Assembly (NCBI GenBank): GCA_030262715.1
Contig: JAJSZR010000008.1
Span: 1 to 37,799 of the forward strand
DNA length: 37,799 bases
Origin: Deltaproteobacteria bacterium
GTDB taxonomy: Bacteria > Desulfobacterota > Dissulfuribacteria > Dissulfuribacterales > UBA3076
Reading direction: 5' to 3'
Below the pieces are notes generated by a model. That model was not told where the DNA came from, searched no databases, and saw only the letters and a program-made list of their open reading frames with translations. Made by a program: the position numbers and the translations under genes. Of the stretch, positions 24,350 to 32,384 are shown piece by piece. Position 1 is the stretch's first letter; every line of letters starts with the position of its first letter.

Positions 24350-25420
24350 GTGCCAGGAAATACCTTTGGACAATACTTCCACATTACCACCTGGGGAGAG
24401 TCACATGGTCCCGCCCTGGGTGTAGTTATAGACGGATGCCCGCCGCGCCTTGTCCTGAATGAGGCAATCATTCAAGAGACCCTGGACAAAAGGCGTCCAG
24501 GGAAGGGAGGGACTGCGGAAAGCACGAGAAAAGAACCTGATCTGGTAGAAATCCTCTCAGGTGTCTTTGAAGGGCAGACCACAGGTACACCCATATTACT
24601 GATCATCAGAAACCGGGACGCCCAGAGCCAGGCATATGACCATCTAAGGGACGTATTCAGACCTGGTCACGGCGATTACACCTACTGGAAAAAGTATGGA
24701 ATTCGTGACCACAGGGGTGGAGGCAGGGCCTCGGGGAGAGAAACTGCGGCAAGAGTGGCTGCAGCCGCAGTAGCCCAGGTATTTTTAGATACAATGGGCA
24801 TCAAGGTTATCGCCTATACAGTTGCTCTGGGCGGAGTAAGTGCACAAAAACGTGATCTTGATGTGGTCAATCAAAACAGGCTCTTTTGCCCCGACCTTGA
24901 AGCAGCAGAAAAAATGGAAGAACGAATAGCCGAAGTGAGGTCCAGAGGTGACTCGGTTGGAGGAATTGTGGAGGTATTAGCAACAGGAGTGCCTCCCGGC
25001 CTCGGAGAGCCGGTTTTTGACAAGCTTGATGCCGATCTGGCTAAGGGACTTATGTCCATCGGTGCGGTAAAGGGCGTAGAAATTGGGGCTGGCTTCCGGG
25101 CTGCGGAGCTATTGGGGTCGGAGAACAACGACCCCATAGTCCCAGGGGGTTTTTTGAATAACAACTCCGGAGGCATACTGGCTGGCATCTCAAATGGTGA
25201 TGACCTGGTTGTAAGGGCCGCTGTTAAGCCTATCCCATCTATATCTAAAGAACAAGATACCATAACAGTGTCTGAGAAACCTGCTAAGCTCAAAGTGGGA
25301 GGTCGACATGATGCCTCAGCCATTCCCCGGATAGTACCTGTGTGCGAGGCTATGGTATGTCTGGTACTCACTGACCACATACTTAGAGCAAGGGCCCTTA
25401 CGCCTGATCTTTGGTCCTGA
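24350..25420 (+). CDS. aroC: Chorismate synthase
   Basis: Chorismate synthase makes chorismate from EPSP using reduced FMN, the last step of the shikimate pathway. The 356-residue protein has all family signatures: GESHGPALGVVIDGCPP (14-30), GDYTYWKKYGIRDHRGGGRASGRETAARVAAAAVA (about 103-137) and the C-terminal GGRHDASAIPR (about 318-328). The start is GTG with a somewhat distant GGAG. tyrA starts 16 bp after its stop, so the two aromatic amino acid genes form an operon together with the DUF167 gene. Confidence 0.97.
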   Translation: MPGNTFGQYFHITTWGESHGPALGVVIDGCPPRLVLNEAIIQETLDKRRPGKGGTAESTRKEPDLVEILSGVFEGQTTGTPILLIIRNRDAQSQAYDHLRDVFRPGHGDYTYWKKYGIRDHRGGGRASGRETAARVAAAAVAQVFLDTMGIKVIAYTVALGGVSAQKRDLDVVNQNRLFCPDLEAAEKMEERIAEVRSRGDSVGGIVEVLATGVPPGLGEPVFDKLDADLAKGLMSIGAVKGVEIGAGFRAAELLGSENNDPIVPGGFLNNNSGGILAGISNGDDLVVRAAVKPIPSISKEQDTITVSEKPAKLKVGGRHDASAIPRIVPVCEAMVCLVLTDHILRARALTPDLWS

Positions 25421-25436
25421 GTTTTTCAGAAAAACT

Positions 25437-26282
25437 GTGAAACCGCAGATACATGCAGATATCGACTCTGGCACCAGCCCGCCGACAGTCGGAATTGTAG
25501 GTGGACTGGGACGTATGGGAAGATGGTTTACCAAATTCTTCAATGGCGCCGGATTTCCAGTACTCATCTCTGATTTACACGCTGAACTCTCGTCTGAGGA
25601 TCTGGCCAGGAAGTGCCAGGTCCTTATACTCTCCCTTCCCATGGAAGCGTTCCCGGAGGTAGCAGCCAGATTAGGTCCGCTGCTTCCAGAGAATTCCTTT
25701 ATGACAGACCTCTGTTCACTTAAGCAGGCGCAGGTGGCATGTATGTTAGAACACTCGCGCTGTGAGGTGGTAGGGACCCATCCGCTTTTCGGGCCGGCTG
25801 AGGATTCCATTAAGGGCAAGAGGGTGGCACTATGTCCGGGACGTGGCAATAAGTGGTTTAGCTGGTGGGAAGGACTCCTACAGCAACATGGGGCTGTAAC
25901 ATCTGTCGTTTCACCTGAAGAACACGACCGCACCATGGCCTGGGTCCAGGCACTGAATCATTTCATACTTCTTTGTCTGGGAAAGGCCTTGGGTGAGCAT
26001 GGAATGGACCTTCAGCAAATACTGGCACTTGCACCCCCAAGTTTTGAACAACAGATGAATATAGTAGCACGGCTCTATCATCAGGACCCTGAGCTCTATG
26101 CAACCATTCAGATGTCCAATCCATATACGACCAGTATTCTTGAGACATTTAGCCAATATGGAGAAAATCTGAAAAAGATAATCAAAGAACGTGACCGTTC
26201 GGCATTTATAAAACTCTTTGAGGAAGTTCAGGATCTGGGACGTACAATCCTCTTATTAAAAAAAGATAAGTATGGAAGCTAG
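25437..26282 (+). CDS. tyrA: Prephenate dehydrogenase
   Basis: The 281-residue enzyme oxidatively decarboxylates prephenate to 4-hydroxyphenylpyruvate on the way to tyrosine. The NAD-binding motif is VGIVGGLGRMGRWF (about 18-31). The substrate site includes TDLCSLK (about 90-96) and VVGTHPLFGPAEDSIKG (about 111-127), then HDRTMAWVQALNHF (about 162-175). It resembles the dehydrogenase half of E. coli TyrA but lacks the chorismate mutase domain. The start is GTG; the first ~16 residues are outside the domain and are encoded by CCGCAGATACATGCAGAT, which looks like a common spacer repeat. No ATG is available before the domain. Overlaps the DUF167 gene by 11 bp. Confidence 0.92.
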   Translation: MKPQIHADIDSGTSPPTVGIVGGLGRMGRWFTKFFNGAGFPVLISDLHAELSSEDLARKCQVLILSLPMEAFPEVAARLGPLLPENSFMTDLCSLKQAQVACMLEHSRCEVVGTHPLFGPAEDSIKGKRVALCPGRGNKWFSWWEGLLQQHGAVTSVVSPEEHDRTMAWVQALNHFILLCLGKALGEHGMDLQQILALAPPSFEQQMNIVARLYHQDPELYATIQMSNPYTTSILETFSQYGENLKKIIKERDRSAFIKLFEEVQDLGRTILLLKKDKYGS

Positions 26283-26601
26283 TGTCTCTCAGGCCGAATC
26301 CCCCATGAAAATTCCCCCGTATCTGAAGGTAGTGGCAGAAGGCATCGTTCTGAATCTCCATGTGCAACCAAAATCCTCCCGTACGGCTTTTGCAGGCCTT
26401 CACGGTTCATCTCTCAAGCTCAAGGTCCAGCCACCTCCTGTAGACGGTGCGGCCAACAAGGCCTGCCGGCAGTTTCTGGCAAAACTATTTAAGGTCTCTA
26501 AATCCTCGGTTGTGCTGAAATCAGGTGCTAATTCCAATGAAAAGGTCTTTTTGATTGCAGACATATCGTTAAATTACGCCTTAGCCAGACTCCCCAAGTA
26601 A
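26272..26601 (+). CDS. DUF167 (YggU family) protein
   Basis: The 109-residue protein matches YggU/DUF167: VAEGIVLNLHVQPKSSRTAFAG (about 21-42), LKLKVQPPPVDGAANKACRQFLAKLF (about 48-73) and the SVVLKSGANSNEKVFLI block. This small alpha/beta fold has no established function. It overlaps the tyrA stop and is the last gene of the aroC operon. The N-terminal ~15 residues are probably not part of the fold. Confidence 0.9.
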   Translation: MEASVSQAESPMKIPPYLKVVAEGIVLNLHVQPKSSRTAFAGLHGSSLKLKVQPPPVDGAANKACRQFLAKLFKVSKSSVVLKSGANSNEKVFLIADISLNYALARLPK

Positions 26602-26629
26602 GCTTGGTTTCTTATCCACTTATTTACGT

Positions 26630-26757
26630 ATGATTCCGCTGAAAATACCCCATCTGCTGCGTTGCTTCAATTTCCTCGTCATTGCGACGTACACTAAGTA
26701 CGCCTCATTCCTAGGAAATCTCGCGCCTTGCATCTGAAACATTTTGAGCGGAATCAT
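26630..26757. mobile_element. MITE-like repeat, family A, copy 2
   Basis: This 128-bp relative of 21191-21316 has the same orientation and one mismatch between its terminal inverted repeats (ATGATTCCGCTGAAAAT against ATTTTGAGCGGAATCAT). Both copies are followed by GTTTCAG, so the element may extend 7 bp further. It separates the aroC operon from pilC. Confidence 0.85.
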
Positions 26758-26934
26758 GTTTCAGGGCTTTTTGCAGTGTAATCACGTATGATAAAACCTT
26801 TAATAGCTCGACACTAAATCAAGTCTATTCTGAAAATATCCGATAAAATTTAGAGGACGTGTTTGCATTTTTTTGTAGCCAAGTCCTATGCGTGTTCGCA
26901 TTTCGGACACCTACTAATTTTGTGGGGGGTCTTT

Positions 26935-28149
26935 ATGCCAGTCTTTATATGGAAAGGCACCGCGAGTAATGGTGAAATACAAAAGGGCGAGGTCAAGGCC
27001 CAGGACGAACAGGCGGTACGCCGTTTACTTCGACAACAACGAATATCTCCTTCTAAGATCAAGGCCAAGCCCAAAGACCTTTTTGAAAACATAGGATTTC
27101 TTCAAAAAAAGGTGTCGCCGAAGGAAATCGTTGTCTTTGTCAGGCAGCTATCCACGATGATAGATGCCGGCCTTCCCCTTGTTCAAGGGTTGGAAGTCCT
27201 TGCCAGTCAGCAAGAAAACAAGACCTTTAAGAAGATACTTCAGGATACGAAGTCTGATATTGAAAGCGGCTCCACTTTTGCCGATGCCCTAAAGAAACAC
27301 CCGAAGCAGTTTGATCGGCTCTTCTGCAATATGGTTGCAGCAGGAGAGACGGGAGGGATATTGGATGATGTCTTAAAGCGTCTTGCCGACTATATGGAAA
27401 AGGCACTGCGCCTTAAAAGAAAGATTAAGGGGGCACTAACTTATCCCATCATAGTACTTTCCATATCCGTCCTGGTAATTGGAGTAATCCTTATATTTGT
27501 AATACCTGTGTTTGAGCAGATGTTTGCCGGCCTCGGCAGTGCCCTGCCGGTTCCTACCCAGATGGTAGTCAACCTGAGTAACTTTGTAAAATCCTATTTC
27601 CCGTTCATAATTGGCGCCATGGTAGTTATGGTATTTCTGTTCAAGAAATATTACAACACAGAAAAAGGCAGGCGTGTTGTAGACAGGCTGATACTCAAAT
27701 CCCCTGTATTCGGGTCGCTATTGAAAAAAGTGGCAGTGGCAAAACTTGCCAGAACCTTAGGTACCTTGATAAACAGCGGTGTGCCTATACTTGAAACATT
27801 GAATGTCGCTGCCGGAACTGCCGGCAATAAGATAGTAGAAGAAGCCATATACAACGTGCGCTCCAGTATCAGTGAAGGGCGATCAATAGCACAGCCGCTT
27901 AGTGAAAGCGGGGTCTTCCCCGCTATGGTAGTGCAGATGATATCGGTGGGTGAAACTACAGGGGCATTGGACCAGATGCTGAATAAGATAGCGGATTTCT
28001 ATGACGAGGAAGTGGAAACAGCAGTCGATGCCTTGACCAGCATGATCGAGCCCTTCATGATAGTATTCCTCGGTGGTACCGTAGGTTCCATAATCATTGC
28101 CATGTATCTTCCCATCTTCTCAATGGCAGGGGTAGTATCAGGAGGTTAG
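26935..28149 (+). CDS. pilC: Type IV pilus / type II secretion inner-membrane platform protein (PilC/GspF)
   Basis: The 404-residue protein is a PilC/GspF platform. Its N-terminal domain runs PVFIWKGTASNGEIQKGEV, and there are two homologous GspF repeats (about 70-195 with FVRQLSTMIDAGLPLVQGLEVLA, and about 272-400 with LARTLGTLINSGVPILETLNVAA). Membrane helices lie at about 170-190, 220-240 and 375-395. I chose ATG 26935, with a GGGGGG-rich site 5 nt upstream. A frame opening at 26863 adds residues not found in the family. It anchors the extension ATPase at the inner membrane. No other pilus gene is in the window. Confidence 0.93.
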   Translation: MPVFIWKGTASNGEIQKGEVKAQDEQAVRRLLRQQRISPSKIKAKPKDLFENIGFLQKKVSPKEIVVFVRQLSTMIDAGLPLVQGLEVLASQQENKTFKKILQDTKSDIESGSTFADALKKHPKQFDRLFCNMVAAGETGGILDDVLKRLADYMEKALRLKRKIKGALTYPIIVLSISVLVIGVILIFVIPVFEQMFAGLGSALPVPTQMVVNLSNFVKSYFPFIIGAMVVMVFLFKKYYNTEKGRRVVDRLILKSPVFGSLLKKVAVAKLARTLGTLINSGVPILETLNVAAGTAGNKIVEEAIYNVRSSISEGRSIAQPLSESGVFPAMVVQMISVGETTGALDQMLNKIADFYDEEVETAVDALTSMIEPFMIVFLGGTVGSIIIAMYLPIFSMAGVVSGG

Positions 28150-28198
28150 AGGCTCATTAGCGTCAAATGTCTCTTACTAGAAATGGGGTTATGTCCCC

Positions 28199-29800
28199 CT
28201 ATTGTTCTTCAGCATTGACGAGCTCCTTCTCCGGCATGGCTGCAACGATATCATAGTGCTTCAGGTTGGTCCCCATAGCGCGGTAGAGATTTGCCAGACC
28301 CTGGTTAAAATCCACAATGGCACTGGTCTTTCGAATTCGTGCTTGAATAACGCTGTTTTGAAAAATCAGGATGCGAAAGGTATCGGAAAGCCCTTCCTTA
28401 AGGCGCTCCATTTCCTGCATTAGAGTAGTCTGTGCCAATCCTTCAAAGCGCTCAGCCACACCGACCCTCTCAAGGCTTCGCTTCACGGTTACTAAAGAAT
28501 TCTTGCACTCCTTCTCAGCGGTCTCTTCCAGGCGTTTAAGCCTGTATACCGCCTGGCGTTTTTCCAGTCCGGCACGCCGATAGCGGGCCTGTGTACCGCG
28601 ATTGCCCAAGGGATAGGAAAAGCGAAGGCCGGCATACCACTCGTATCCATCTGCGTCGGACATGCGGGAAAGGGAATCCCCATAGCTCCCTACCTGCGGA
28701 CTTGATACTGTGAGGTCAGCAAAGGATGTGGGGCGATCCCCACCAGACAGGCCGTTGGTCCCTAAAGTTGCCTCCAGGTCCAGTCGAGGGAGCCTCTGAT
28801 TGTCGTAGTATGCCAGTTTTATGTCTTGATGGGCGATTTCCAGGTGCTGCCGTTGGATATCAGGACGCTTTTCCAGAGCAGTAGCCAGGGTCTGTTCGAA
28901 ATCGGGAAAGGTCTGCTCCGTCCCAGGCATGTCCTCCGTTACGAAAGGTTCTTTATAGAATGGATCCTCTGGACGTATTCCCAGGAGGTCTCTCAATCGG
29001 TTGGCCACAATCTCCACTTGTTGCCGGGCGAAGATCACCTCTTCGTCCCTTGATGCCATAGCGGTCTCCGCCTGCTGTACCTCAGTGATGGGAACGACGC
29101 CTGCTTCAAATTTTTCCTTGTTACCTTCCAGAAGATCCCTGGCCAATTCACGGGATTCGATGCGATACCTGAGTATCTCCTGTGCCTCTGCGAGATCGTA
29201 ATAGACGAGCTCGATTTCCTCACCTATGCGCTGGGCCCGATCCATATATCCCCTTGCGGTTTGACGCACCAGATTTTGGCTCATGCGTAGATTCGCCGTG
29301 TTGACCCCGGTACCGAAGTCCCTGAGAAGCGGTTGGGTGAGGTCTAAGAGCAGGATGTTACGATATTGTGGACGGAGCGCATCCACGGAGGAGTTATTCA
29401 TGGAACGGTTGGTTTTAAAGGATAGACCTGACTCAAGGCCAAATTGGAACCTTTTCTTTATGCCTACATCCCCACCCGTCTCACGGTACAAGTCGAAGTC
29501 TTCGCTGGAAAAGGCTATGGCAGTGGGAGTCCTCATTTCCTGCGACGATATCCCCATCTCAATCACCGGATCAAACTCCGCTTTATCAACAGTAACGTTT
29601 TCCTGGCTGATGGGTATATTGAGCTCCTCTACCTGCAGATCCAAATTGTACTGAATGCCTCTTGCCAGGGCACTCTGCAATGTCAGGACCTTTGCCCCTG
29701 GCAAAATATCCTCCTCGCTCTCTTGAGCTGAGGCAAGGGTACTCAAGAAAATGATTACCAGAAAATTGGTAACACTTAATAGCAATGTGCGTTGCAACAT
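28199..29800 (-). CDS. TolC family outer-membrane channel protein
   Basis: The 533-residue protein has a signal peptide ending at about residue 26 (STLASAQ). Two outer-membrane efflux protein repeats follow (about 90-290 and 310-510) with the TolC pattern: LVYYDLAEAQEILRYRIESRELARDLLEGNKEKFEAGVVPITEVQQAETAMA in the first, and long coiled-coil helices in the second. It forms a trimeric outer-membrane exit duct for an efflux or secretion system. ATG 29800 is chosen; AAGGAG lies 8 nt upstream and a GTG one codon earlier is possible. It lies 25 bp after tetR and there is no adjacent membrane-fusion protein or pump gene. Confidence 0.9.
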   Translation of the reverse strand: MLQRTLLLSVTNFLVIIFLSTLASAQESEEDILPGAKVLTLQSALARGIQYNLDLQVEELNIPISQENVTVDKAEFDPVIEMGISSQEMRTPTAIAFSSEDFDLYRETGGDVGIKKRFQFGLESGLSFKTNRSMNNSSVDALRPQYRNILLLDLTQPLLRDFGTGVNTANLRMSQNLVRQTARGYMDRAQRIGEEIELVYYDLAEAQEILRYRIESRELARDLLEGNKEKFEAGVVPITEVQQAETAMASRDEEVIFARQQVEIVANRLRDLLGIRPEDPFYKEPFVTEDMPGTEQTFPDFEQTLATALEKRPDIQRQHLEIAHQDIKLAYYDNQRLPRLDLEATLGTNGLSGGDRPTSFADLTVSSPQVGSYGDSLSRMSDADGYEWYAGLRFSYPLGNRGTQARYRRAGLEKRQAVYRLKRLEETAEKECKNSLVTVKRSLERVGVAERFEGLAQTTLMQEMERLKEGLSDTFRILIFQNSVIQARIRKTSAIVDFNQGLANLYRAMGTNLKHYDIVAAMPEKELVNAEEQ

Positions 29801-29825
29801 CACGAAATCTCCTTCACTATGGGCA

Positions 29826-30434
29826 TCAGCCCTTTTTGGAAAGACTGTTATGACAAAAGTCCAGCACCTCCTGACAGAGGTCCGGGATCTTTAGAGGCCA
29901 CAGCAACTTCTGGCGCCCAAGGCCATTTAACATCCCCATCAAGATAAAGGCCATTTTCTCTGCTGAAACACTCCTTATGGATCCGTCCTTCTGGCCAACT
30001 TCGATGTAATCCCTGAAGAAGGTAACCAAGTGAAAAAAACGGGTGGTAACCACTTCCCGAAAAGGCGAATCTGCCTCCATCAACTGGAAGGGAAAATCAC
30101 GCAGAATGACCATAACTTCTCCGGATCTTTCTTCGATAAAACGAAAATGGAAACGAATTCCGCCCCTTATGGCTTCAAGTCCATTTCCCGCCTCTTGGGC
30201 CTGCACTTCAATTCCCTGAATATAGGCATCCAACATGTCCTTAACAATATATAACAGAATGCCTTCCTTAGTCTTGAAGTGATGAAAGATTGTGCCCTCA
30301 GCTACACAAGCGGCTTGCGCGATCTCAGACGTCGGTGTGGCACTATAACCCCGCCGGGCAAACAATTCGGTTGCAGCCCTTATTACGGCTTCCTTGCGAG
30401 TCATACGAGTCTTTTCTTCTGATTTTTGTTTCAT
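29826..30434 (-). CDS. TetR family transcriptional repressor
   Basis: The 202-residue protein has the TetR helix-turn-helix at about 14-60 (RAATELFARRGYSATPTSEIAQAACVAEGTIFHHFKTKEG) and an all-helical ligand-binding domain behind it. It is transcribed just ahead of the tolC-like gene (25 bp apart). A palindrome in its own promoter region suggests autoregulation, releasing both genes when a ligand binds. The ligand is unknown. Confidence 0.93.
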   Translation of the reverse strand: MKQKSEEKTRMTRKEAVIRAATELFARRGYSATPTSEIAQAACVAEGTIFHHFKTKEGILLYIVKDMLDAYIQGIEVQAQEAGNGLEAIRGGIRFHFRFIEERSGEVMVILRDFPFQLMEADSPFREVVTTRFFHLVTFFRDYIEVGQKDGSIRSVSAEKMAFILMGMLNGLGRQKLLWPLKIPDLCQEVLDFCHNSLSKKG

Positions 30435-30450
30435 TTCTCAGGCATTGCTT

Positions 30451-30480
30451 TTATAAAAGAGTGATTACTCAATCAGTAAT
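30451..30480 (-). promoter_or_regulatory. tetR-tolC promoter with candidate TetR operator
   Basis: On the minus strand ATTACT-GATTG-AGTAAT (30464-30480) is a 17-bp palindrome with perfect 6-bp arms. It overlaps a possible -35 (TTACTG) followed after 17 bp by -10-like TTATAA (about 30450-30455). The position, directly over the promoter of the tetR gene, is what one expects for an autorepressing operator. Confidence 0.5.
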
Positions 30481-30661
30481 ATACTGCGATAAACTCAGCC
30501 TGCAAGTGCTGTGAAATAATTTATGTAACCGTCACGGATTCAGGGTTGCTTTTCCGCGGCAGGGCCTTAGCCCACCTCCTTTCTGAATTGCTTTCCAGCA
30601 AGGCATAAAGTCTCCCCAAAGGCCAAGACGTCTATTTTTCCTCTTTTTTCACGATACGCCA

Positions 30662-30691
30662 TTGACAGGGAGATCAAAACGGTGCTACAAA
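30662..30691 (+). promoter_or_regulatory. Candidate sigma-70 promoter of the small gene
   Basis: A perfect -35 TTGACA (30662-30667) is followed after 18 bp by TACAAA (30686-30691, four of six matches). It lies about 90 bp upstream of the start of the 69-residue gene. The rest of 30481-30661 contains nothing else I can support. Confidence 0.4.
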
Positions 30692-30780
30692 ATATGATAT
30701 CGGTAGTTGGAAATGCCGCTTCGGTCCAGATCGTAAAAAGGCGATTTCTTATTAACTTTACAAGACATAAGGAGGCAAAG

Positions 30781-30990
30781 ATGACCGATCAACGCTTAAT
30801 GACCATGATTATCGTTTCAAACATTTTATCCGCTTATTATGGGAATAAAGCCAGCTTTTGCGCCGCGAATAATAAGGAACCAAATGAGGCGGAAAAGGAA
30901 GATTTATTGAAAAGAGTAATCACAATGTTCGAAAACTTGAGCACGAGTTATCTTAAGGATATTGAAGATATTGCTGAAGGTGCAAGATAA
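30781..30990 (+). CDS. Hypothetical small protein (69 aa)
   Basis: I do not recognise this protein. It is 69 residues from ATG 30781, which has a very good ribosome binding site (AAGGAGG, 5 nt upstream). The longer frame from 30682 is not needed. The N-terminal third is hydrophobic and helical (LMTMIIVSNILSAYYGN), and the C-terminal two thirds are charged and helical (EAEKEDLLKRVITMFENLSTSYLKDIEDIAEG). One Cys (about 27) is present. It is flanked by a possible promoter and a strong downstream hairpin, so it looks like a real, independently transcribed gene. Confidence 0.65.
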   Translation: MTDQRLMTMIIVSNILSAYYGNKASFCAANNKEPNEAEKEDLLKRVITMFENLSTSYLKDIEDIAEGAR

Positions 30991-31089
30991 TTAAAAAATG
31001 TTTCTTATTCACGTCTGGCGTCCGGCATCTGCAAGCTATAGATACCAGACCGAATAAGTGGGTTGATTAAGAATTGTTTATTTACAAAA

Positions 31090-31123
31090 TAAGCCCCTGC
31101 CGGAATCTACCGGCAGGGGCTTA
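31090..31123. terminator. Strong bidirectional rho-independent terminator
   Basis: A perfect 14-bp stem (TAAGCCCCTGCCGG with loop AATCTA) is flanked by AT-rich sequence on both sides. It separates the plus-strand small gene from the minus-strand sulfur-relay operon, which both end here. Confidence 0.85.
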
Positions 31124-31148
31124 TAATATTATAGATATATCTTTTAAT

Positions 31149-31337
31149 TTACCACCAGCTAATTACCTTATCTGCTTCCCAAATCATGTCAACGACCTTA
31201 TCATAATCAGGATTTTCTTCATAAAGCTTAACTTCCATAACTTCATTATCTTTGCTCATCATCTCACTTAACTTTTTTGTCACTTCTTCTCCAGCGCCTT
31301 CTGTAGGCTTAAAACGATATAAATATAAGAGCTTCAT
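31149..31337 (-). CDS. Small conserved-looking protein of the tusA operon (62 aa)
   Basis: The 62-residue product from ATG 31337 (AAGGAG 8 nt upstream) has a short beta-alpha-beta pattern: MKLLYLYRFKPTEGAGEEV, a helix, then EVKLYEENPDY and a final VDMIWEADKVISWW. It has no Cys. I do not recognise a family; it looks like a small alpha/beta partner of the DsrE-like proteins encoded before it. It is the fourth and last gene of the operon, 16 bp after its neighbour. Longer upstream extensions of the frame lack any ribosome binding site. Confidence 0.6.
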   Translation of the reverse strand: MKLLYLYRFKPTEGAGEEVTKKLSEMMSKDNEVMEVKLYEENPDYDKVVDMIWEADKVISWW

Positions 31338-31353
31338 CAAATCTACTCCTTTT

Positions 31354-31746
31354 TTACTCAGTTTTAGCACTTTCAACGGTCTTGCTGTCAGCACACATAC
31401 TTGGCAGTTCACGCAATTGATAGGGCAGTCCATAAGCTATGACGTAATCGGCCTCAAGGGCCATTTTGCTCAATTCTTCCAGAGTAATAGAGGTAAGACC
31501 AACTTCATCTACATTGTATTTCTTGGCCTCCTCATCCACAGTATCAACTACACAAAAAGCATCGCCTTCCAGATCACGCGACCACTCGAGATTCTCTGCC
31601 ATATATTCTGTGATTGGAGGCATTTTCTGATGTAAAATAGCTGCAAAACCATAATGATTTTCCACTGCTACCCCCAAGGTAGAACGCATAGCATCAGGGA
31701 TATACATCTTGTTGGGAATCAGGAACAAAAATTTATAAACAGACAT
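31354..31746 (-). CDS. DsrE-like protein of the tusA operon
   Basis: The 130-residue protein from ATG 31746 has a very strong site (AGGAGG, 6 nt upstream). The pattern of hydrophobic strands and helices (YKFLFLIPN at the start, VIAYGLPYQL near 112) fits the DsrE/DsrF-like fold loosely. Cys residues are at about 65 and 119. I am not sure of the family; placing it here rests on the fold pattern and on the neighbours (tusA and another DsrE-like gene). It would be a cytoplasmic sulfur-carrier partner or a scaffold for one. Confidence 0.5.
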   Translation of the reverse strand: MSVYKFLFLIPNKMYIPDAMRSTLGVAVENHYGFAAILHQKMPPITEYMAENLEWSRDLEGDAFCVVDTVDEEAKKYNVDEVGLTSITLEELSKMALEADYVIAYGLPYQLRELPSMCADSKTVESAKTE

Positions 31747-31757
31747 ATTATTACCTC

Positions 31758-32096
31758 CTATAAGCTGATATACTTGCCACATACATCAACGATTTCTCCA
31801 TGGTAGGCCTGTGTGCGCATTTGTTTCTCTGTCAATCCAGTTGGAACACCGTCGAATCCTTCACATGTATAGCTGTCAAGACAAATAGCAAAGTCTTCTT
31901 CTGGGATCGTCTTTGAAAATTCTGGAAAATCGGGCTGTTGAACAAGATGAACGGACTTAAAAGTAAAAAAGACCCTTACCTTTTTGCCTGCTTTTTGGAC
32001 AGCCTTCACAATTCCTTTTAAATGACGCCAGGTCTCTTGATGAGGATTTGTCACAAATATTCCCAACTTATTTATGTCTTTTTCTTCTTCAGGCAT
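31758..32096 (-). CDS. DsrE family-like sulfur relay protein
   Basis: The 112-residue protein has the DsrE-like fold pattern: LGIFVTNPHQETWRHLKGIVKAVQKAGKKVRVFFTFKSVHLV (about 11-52), then FAICLDSYTCEG (69-80) with C72 and C78, and C106 near the end. In DsrE proteins a Cys in this region carries the persulfide; C78 is the best candidate. The ribosome binding site (AAGGAGG) is made by the last codons of tusA, so the two are coupled. Together with TusA it could pass sulfane sulfur between cytoplasmic enzymes. The direction and end user are unknown. Confidence 0.6.
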   Translation of the reverse strand: MPEEEKDINKLGIFVTNPHQETWRHLKGIVKAVQKAGKKVRVFFTFKSVHLVQQPDFPEFSKTIPEEDFAICLDSYTCEGFDGVPTGLTEKQMRTQAYHGEIVDVCGKYISL

Positions 32097-32101
32097 CTCT
32101 A

Positions 32102-32353
32102 CTAACCTCCTTTTTTCACATAGAAGAGGAATGAACCATCTCCTGAATCGTCACAACCCAAATATTCATGCTTGTCTTTTTTACACATTACAGGCAAATC
32201 GTTTTTTGTCCCTGGATCAGAACCAATACCCAATAATATTTGACCTGATTCCATACTTTTCAGCTTCTTTTTCATCTTCAGTTGAGGCATAGGACAACTT
32301 AAACCCTTTAAATCTATTGTTTCATCAGGCTTTACACTATCACCTATTGCCAT
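32102..32353 (-). CDS. TusA family sulfurtransferase
   Basis: The 83-residue protein has the TusA signature DLKGLSCPMPQLKMKKKL (14-31) with the persulfide-carrying Cys20 and the CPxP motif. The typical C-terminal strand pair follows (HEYLGCDDSGDGSFLFYVKK). TusA proteins accept persulfide from a cysteine desulfurase or other donor and pass it on. This operon's DsrE-like neighbours point to a dissimilatory or trafficking role rather than only tRNA thiolation. Excellent ribosome binding site (AAGGAGG, 6 nt upstream). First clear gene of a four-gene operon; its final codons double as the next gene's binding site. Confidence 0.9.
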   Translation of the reverse strand: MAIGDSVKPDETIDLKGLSCPMPQLKMKKKLKSMESGQILLGIGSDPGTKNDLPVMCKKDKHEYLGCDDSGDGSFLFYVKKGG

Positions 32354-32384
32354 TTTAATACCTCCTTTTTTTAGTAGTTTCTAG

